NCBI RefSeq assembly: GCF_007954405.1
Contig: NZ_CP042344.1
Span: 1,116,001 to 1,180,000 of the forward strand
Reading direction: 5' to 3'
DNA: 64,000 nucleotides
Source of the DNA: Comamonas flocculans
GTDB lineage: Bacteria > Pseudomonadota > Gammaproteobacteria > Burkholderiales > Burkholderiaceae_C
The position numbers were made by a program, and so were the translations under genes. Of this stretch, positions 60,082 through 64,000 are shown piece after piece. The notes under the pieces were generated by a model. The model was not told where the DNA came from. It ran no database searches and worked only from the letters and a program-made list of their open reading frames with translations. Position 1 is the first letter of the stretch, and each line of letters opens with the position of its first letter.

Positions 60082-60681
60082 TCAGGCGCCCAGCATCCAC
60101 AGCGCGGTGATGGCCAGCACCAGGCCCATCGCGCGGTTGAACCACAGCAGCCGGCTGCCGTGCGCCAACCAGCGGCGCGCCAGCGCGCCGACGCTGGCAT
60201 AGGCCAGGTTGCTGGCGAAGGCAAAGCCGGCCATCACCGGCAGCACCAGCAGCAGGCGCGCGAAGGCGTCCTCGCGCCCGATGATCCAGCTGGCCACGAT
60301 GGCCAGCAGCATCAGCCAGGCCTTGATGTTGACGAACTGGAGCAGCACGCCCTCCCAGAAGCCGACCGACAGGTGCGAGCCGTCGGCCTGCGCCAGCCGG
60401 CGCGAGCGCGCCAGCCGCCAGGCCAGCCACAGCAGGTAGGCGATGCCGGCGAGCTTGATGAACCAGCGCAGCGCCGGCGCCGCGGTGACGGCCGCGCCCA
60501 GCCCGGCCGCGCACAGCACCAGCATCAGGCACCAGCCCAGCGGCACCGCGAGCACGAAGCGCATGGCCGGCCCCAGGCCCCGGTTGGCGGCGATCGCCGT
60601 GGCCAGCGAGGTATTGGGCCCGGGCGTGAAGCTCATGGCCGTGGCCAGCAGGAACAGCGCGGTGAATTCAGCCCAGGGCAT
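60082..60681 (-). CDS. LysE family amino-acid exporter
   Basis: A 199-residue membrane protein with six helices. The N-terminus AEFTALFLLATAMSFTPGPN has the family TPGPN motif, with FIKLAGIAYLLWLAWRLAR and LLQFVNIKAWLMLLAIVASW later. Exports an amino acid or related compound; the substrate cannot be told. It is separated by 47 bases from the nitronate monooxygenase gene. Confidence 0.9.
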   Translation of the reverse strand: MPWAEFTALFLLATAMSFTPGPNTSLATAIAANRGLGPAMRFVLAVPLGWCLMLVLCAAGLGAAVTAAPALRWFIKLAGIAYLLWLAWRLARSRRLAQADGSHLSVGFWEGVLLQFVNIKAWLMLLAIVASWIIGREDAFARLLLVLPVMAGFAFASNLAYASVGALARRWLAHGSRLLWFNRAMGLVLAITALWMLGA

Positions 60682-60728
60682 GTGCCGCCCCTGCTCGCAC
60701 GATATCGGTGGTCATCGGGTCAGCCACT

Positions 60729-62168
60729 TCAGCCCTGTGGGGTGGCGGCCAGCAGCGCATCGAGCGCCTGCGCACGCGCCGCAAGCAGCGCGCGGGCCTG
60801 CTGGGCAAGCTCTGCGTCGAGCTCCTCGAGCAGCGCCTTCCATTCGGCCTGCAAGGCCGCGGCGCTGGCCAGCAGCGCGGCCAGCGGCTGCGCCGCTGCC
60901 GCCGGCGCCCCGTCCTCGGCGGCCGCCACCGGCGCATCGGCCCGGCGCAGCGCACGCACCAGCACGCCGGCCAGCTGCGTCTGGAGCTGCAGCAGCGGCG
61001 CCAGGTGCTGCGCGTGCACCCCGGCGCGCGTCTGCAGCCCCAACGCATGCAGCGCAGCGGCCAGCGCGCGCTCGGGCGCGAGCAGCGCACCCAGGCGCCC
61101 GGCCAGCCGGGCGTGTTGCTCTTGCTGCTGCTCGGGCGCATAGCACACGGGCGAGGCCAGGGGCTGGGGCGGCGCGCCCACCAGCTGCAGGTGCGCGGCC
61201 GCGCCCGCGGCCAGGGCCTGCAGGCGCTCGGCCGCGGGCACGATGTCGCTGATGCGCCCCACGCCCAGCCCGGCGTACAGCGCCATGGCTTCGAGATCAC
61301 CGGTCATGGAGCGCAGGGGCGAGTCGGTGCTGAAGCAGTAGATGGGGCGGCCCTCTTCCTCGCCGATCACCTGCGGCGCGCTGGTGAAGGGGTCGCCGCG
61401 CTCGCCGCGCGTGACGGCGTTGGGCAGCACGCGCACCGCGGCCAGCGGCGGCCAGTTGACGTGAAAGTCCTCGGTCAGCAGCACCTCGCGGCTTTCGGCC
61501 CGCGCCAGGCGCTGCTTGTGCACCTCGTGGGCAAAGGATTCGGTGGTCATCATCAGCGCCGTGCCCAGCACCGCGGCCTGCGCGCCCATCGCCAGTACAC
61601 GGCCCACGTCGCGCCCGTCGGCCAGCCCCCCGGCGGCGGCCACCGGCAACTGCACGCAGCCCAGCACCTCGGGCAGCAGCTGCATCAGCGGCTGGCGCCC
61701 GCGCACGTGGCCGCCCGCCTCCACGCCCTGGGCGACGATGGCGTGCGCGCCCGCGGCCTGCGCCTGCAGGGCCTCCTGCGCACTGCCCACCTGGTGCAGC
61801 ACGACGATGCCGGCGCCGCGCAGGCGCGCGATGGTGGGCTCGTCCACCTCCCAGAACAGCTCGACCACCGGCACCTGCAGGGCGATGCACAGATCCACCT
61901 GCGAGCGCAGCAGCGCGCGCGCCGTGCCCGCCGGTATCAGGTTGACGCCGAAAGGCCGGTCGGTGCGCCGGCGCAGTTCGGCGACTTCACGCTCGATGAG
62001 CGCCAGCGGCTCGCGCACCATCCCGAGGATGCCCAGGCCGCCGAAGCCGCTGACCGCCGCGGCCAGCTCGGCGCGGGCCACGCCGCCCATGCCGGCAAGC
62101 ACCAGCGGGTAGCGGCAACCGAGCAGTTCGCACAGCGGCGTGGCCGCCAGCGCAGGGCGTACAGGCAT
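60729..62168 (-). CDS. Nitronate monooxygenase family protein with C-terminal extension
   Basis: FMN-dependent TIM-barrel enzyme of the nitronate monooxygenase/2-nitropropane dioxygenase family. Typical motifs are YPLVLAGMGGVARAELAAAV, GVNLIPAGT, AIVAQGVEAGGHVRG and ADGRDVGRVLAMGAQAAVLG. The catalytic barrel ends near residue 345. The remaining roughly 130 residues are helical, Ala/Leu/Gln-rich (coiled-coil-like) and not part of the usual enzyme. Length is 479 residues against about 330-360 for most members. Its physiological substrate is unknown. Confidence 0.87.
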   Translation of the reverse strand: MPVRPALAATPLCELLGCRYPLVLAGMGGVARAELAAAVSGFGGLGILGMVREPLALIEREVAELRRRTDRPFGVNLIPAGTARALLRSQVDLCIALQVPVVELFWEVDEPTIARLRGAGIVVLHQVGSAQEALQAQAAGAHAIVAQGVEAGGHVRGRQPLMQLLPEVLGCVQLPVAAAGGLADGRDVGRVLAMGAQAAVLGTALMMTTESFAHEVHKQRLARAESREVLLTEDFHVNWPPLAAVRVLPNAVTRGERGDPFTSAPQVIGEEEGRPIYCFSTDSPLRSMTGDLEAMALYAGLGVGRISDIVPAAERLQALAAGAAAHLQLVGAPPQPLASPVCYAPEQQQEQHARLAGRLGALLAPERALAAALHALGLQTRAGVHAQHLAPLLQLQTQLAGVLVRALRRADAPVAAAEDGAPAAAAQPLAALLASAAALQAEWKALLEELDAELAQQARALLAARAQALDALLAATPQG

Positions 62169-62195
62169 CTCAGGGCTCCCGGGGAAAAAGGCCGA

Positions 62196-63431
62196 TCATG
62201 CCCCAGTCGGGGTGCGCGGCACCACCCAGGCGCGCAGCACGTGCAGCAGCGAGCGGTTGACCTGCTCGCGGTCGTGCCCGTGGTCTTCGCAGAGCTTGCG
62301 GATGAACGCGGCGTCCTCGCCCTCCAGCGCCACCGCCAGGTCCAGGCTGGGCGCATAGGGGCCGGCGTGCAGCACCGCCGCGTCGTACACCCGGTCGGAC
62401 AGCGGCAGGCGCCGCAGGATGGCGCCCAGCGGCTCGCCCAGCAGCGCGTCCAGGCGCGAGAACAGCGCGCACAGGTACATCTCGGCGCGCAGCTCCTTGC
62501 CCACGCCGGCTTCGATCAGCTGCTCGGCCAGGCGCGCGCGCAGCACCGCGCCCTCGCGCACCGGCCGCAGGTCCGCCTCGGTGCTGGCGCCGGGCAGCTG
62601 GTCGCCGAGCCAGCGCTGGATCGAGCCATAGCCCATCATCACCAGGCCGCGGCGCACCGAATCGACCCCGGTGCGCAGGCCCAGCGCGGCGGAGTTGGTA
62701 TAGGTCATGAAACGGTAGGCGAGCAGCGGGTCTTCGCCCAGCACCTGCTCCTGCGCGTCGATGGACTGCTCGTCATCGATCGCCTTGAGCAGCTTGAGCA
62801 CCACCTCGTGCGCCGGCGCCGGGCTCTGGTGGCGCAGGCTGTAGAGCACGTCGTCCGCGGGCCAGCCGGCCAGCGCCAGCGCACCGGCGCCGTCCAGGCA
62901 ATGGCGCATCAGCGCCCGGCTGTCCACGCCCTCGTAGATCTGCCCGGCGATGATGGGGCTGGCGCTGGCGCCGGCGCCGCGCGCCGCCTGCGCCTTGCCG
63001 GCGCGCAGTGCGGCCACCGCGTCCTGCGCGTCCAGCGTCAGCACGCTGGTGTGAAACAGCGCCGCCACCTCGGGCTCGGGCAGGCGCCCCAGCGGCCCGT
63101 GCCAGACCAGCTTCAGGCCGCGGCGCTGGGCGGCGCGCGCACGCGCGAGCAGCGCCGGGTCCACCAGCCAGGCGTCGGTCACTTCGATCGAGGGCGAGCC
63201 CGGGGGCGCGTGCTCCAGCCATTCGGCCAGGATCTGCGGCGTGCGCGGCGCCAGCAGCAGCGGCGGGGAGCTGGCGTCCCAGAGCTCCTCGATGGTGCGC
63301 AGCAGGTGCAGCGCGTCCACCTGCACGTTGTCGTCGCCGGCGACGAACAGCTGCACGCCGGCCATGCGCCGCGCCCCGTTCCACAAGGGGCGGTAGCCGA
63401 GGACCAGACTGCCTAGAACCGATTGAACCAT
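62196..63431 (-). CDS. HDOD-domain signalling protein (degenerate EAL plus HDOD, YuxH-like)
   Basis: A 411-residue cytoplasmic protein. The first half (VLGSLVLGYRPLWNGARRMA, LLLAPRTPQILAEWL) looks like a degenerate EAL-type domain lacking catalytic acidic residues, and the second half (VVLKLLKAIDDEQ, LAYRFMTYTNSAALGLRTGV, VMMGYGSIQRWLGDQL) is an HDOD domain. Proteins of this build are linked to c-di-GMP or stress signalling. It lies next to flgL on the same strand. Confidence 0.83.
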   Translation of the reverse strand: MVQSVLGSLVLGYRPLWNGARRMAGVQLFVAGDDNVQVDALHLLRTIEELWDASSPPLLLAPRTPQILAEWLEHAPPGSPSIEVTDAWLVDPALLARARAAQRRGLKLVWHGPLGRLPEPEVAALFHTSVLTLDAQDAVAALRAGKAQAARGAGASASPIIAGQIYEGVDSRALMRHCLDGAGALALAGWPADDVLYSLRHQSPAPAHEVVLKLLKAIDDEQSIDAQEQVLGEDPLLAYRFMTYTNSAALGLRTGVDSVRRGLVMMGYGSIQRWLGDQLPGASTEADLRPVREGAVLRARLAEQLIEAGVGKELRAEMYLCALFSRLDALLGEPLGAILRRLPLSDRVYDAAVLHAGPYAPSLDLAVALEGEDAAFIRKLCEDHGHDREQVNRSLLHVLRAWVVPRTPTGA

Positions 63432-63495
63432 GGGGCGTGCGCGCGGATGCTGCGGCTATTGTCAACCAAGGCGCGCGCCGCCTGCGGGCGACCCC

Positions 63496-64000
63496 TCAGC
63501 CGATGTAGTTGAACAGCGACAGCTTCTGCACCATGGCGTAGGACTGCAGCGCCGCCTGGTAGCCGACGCTGGCGTTCTGGAAGTCCGAAATGCCCTTGAC
63601 CATGTCCAGGTCCTCGGCGCGCGAGCGGTCGGCCTCCAGCTGGATGGCGCGGCTGCCCTGGTCGCCCGAAATGCGCTCGGCCCGGTTGAGCAGCTCGCCG
63701 GCGTAGCCGCGCACGTTGTTCAGCTGGTCCATGGCGTAGTCCACCTGCGCCAGCGCCTGCCCCACGGCCTGGATGCCGGCGTTGCTGTTGCCGGCCTTGC
63801 GCAGCCCGCCGATCACGTCGTCGAGCGTGCCCATCAGGCTGGACGTGGCGGCGATGTCTATGGTGTCGCCGTTTTCCGGCGAGGCGATCAGGGCGCCGCT
63901 GGCGTCGCGCTGCGGCAGGGCCTTGAGGGTGAAACTGAAGCTCGCCCCGCCGTCGGTGAAACCGATCGGCAGCTCCTGGGCCTTGTCCGCTTCCAGGTTG
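63496..64000 (-). CDS. flgL: Flagellar hook-associated protein FlgL (3' part)
   Basis: The C-terminal 167 codons of FlgL, the hook-filament junction protein; the gene continues beyond the right edge. The translation ends in the family signature (DFQNASVGYQAALQSYAMVQ, then KLSLFNYIG), preceded by a helical region (LNNVRGYAGELLNRAERISG). An internal ATG at 63834 is not the real start: the frame continues without stop to position 64000 with flagellin-like residues (SFSFTLKALPQRDASGALIA). Confidence 0.92.
   Translation of the reverse strand, partial: NLEADKAQELPIGFTDGGASFSFTLKALPQRDASGALIASPENGDTIDIAATSSLMGTLDDVIGGLRKAGNSNAGIQAVGQALAQVDYAMDQLNNVRGYAGELLNRAERISGDQGSRAIQLEADRSRAEDLDMVKGISDFQNASVGYQAALQSYAMVQKLSLFNYIG

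Noticed and set aside
63496-63834. Stand-alone 112-residue flagellin-like gene starting at ATG 63834
   Set aside because: The frame continues without a stop to the window edge with FlgL-like residues, so this is an internal Met of a truncated-by-window flgL.
1-64000. CRISPR array, prophage, insertion sequence or integron
   Set aside because: No direct repeats with regular spacing, no transposase or integrase frame, and no phage structural genes are seen; the only accessory patch is the toxin-antitoxin remnant.

Overview
The window looks like the chromosome of a motile, high-GC betaproteobacterium of the Comamonadaceae type (Burkholderiales). The basis is protein character (FliK, SecDF, DUF1631, DUF2325, the chemotaxis set), gene content, and several short palindromic repeats of a kind I recall from that family. 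No species can be named from the sequence alone. Coding density is high and most genes sit in tight operons with 1-4 base overlaps.

Layout. 148-525 (-) is rpsL, with its promoter. 790-7826 (+) is a full System I cytochrome c maturation operon in the order ccmC-D-E-F-G-H-I-A-B, so the ccmAB exporter genes come last. 7862-10562 (-) holds a D-Ala-D-Ala carboxypeptidase, an alpha/beta hydrolase, a 2Fe-2S ferredoxin-like protein and a HemJ-type membrane protein; tRNA-Arg(TCT) follows at 10748-10824. 10861-16639 (-) carries a large DUF1631 protein and secF, secD and yajC. murU (-) and pepP (+) diverge at about 17.6 kb. 19.1-20.4 kb is a small iron-uptake operon (cupredoxin plus FTR1 permease) behind a Fur-like palindrome. 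pyk and a glycine-tailed membrane protein follow.

22.8-26.6 kb is the accessory part. Two type II toxin-antitoxin modules with intact antitoxins and broken toxins lie between the C-terminal end of a lost FTR1 gene and the first codons of what is probably a lost fecR. The surviving fecI-type sigma factor diverges from a DUF2325 gene, with a Fur-like palindrome facing each. fba with a clear terminator follows.

27.9-32.7 kb (-) is an operon of a Tat-exported substrate-binding protein, an ABC permease, an ABC ATPase, NnrS and an FmdE-like protein, with a Fur-like site far upstream. A phosphatase gene diverges from it.

33.7-53.7 kb is a motility block. The chemotaxis operon on the minus strand reads (in transcription order) a small CheZ-like protein, cheY, cheA, cheW, cheR, cheD, cheB. 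A NarL-type kinase/regulator pair (+) separates it from a complete fliFGHIJKLMNOPQR operon (-), with fliE diverging from fliF. The window ends inside another flagellar gene, flgL (-).

53.7-63.4 kb holds yraN/rsmI (divergent, start codons sharing one base), dsbD, a copper group (DUF2946, PCu(A)C chaperone), and housekeeping or unassigned genes: creatininase family, histidine phosphatase, LysE exporter, nitronate monooxygenase and an HDOD protein.

Themes: cytochrome c and copper redox biogenesis (ccm, dsbD, PCu(A)C), iron-responsive transport (four Fur-like sites), and motility. The observations most worth follow-up are the CheZ-like protein with a FliM-like CheY-docking tail, the ABC/NnrS/FmdE operon, the decayed toxin-antitoxin patch, and palindromic repeats inside coding sequences.
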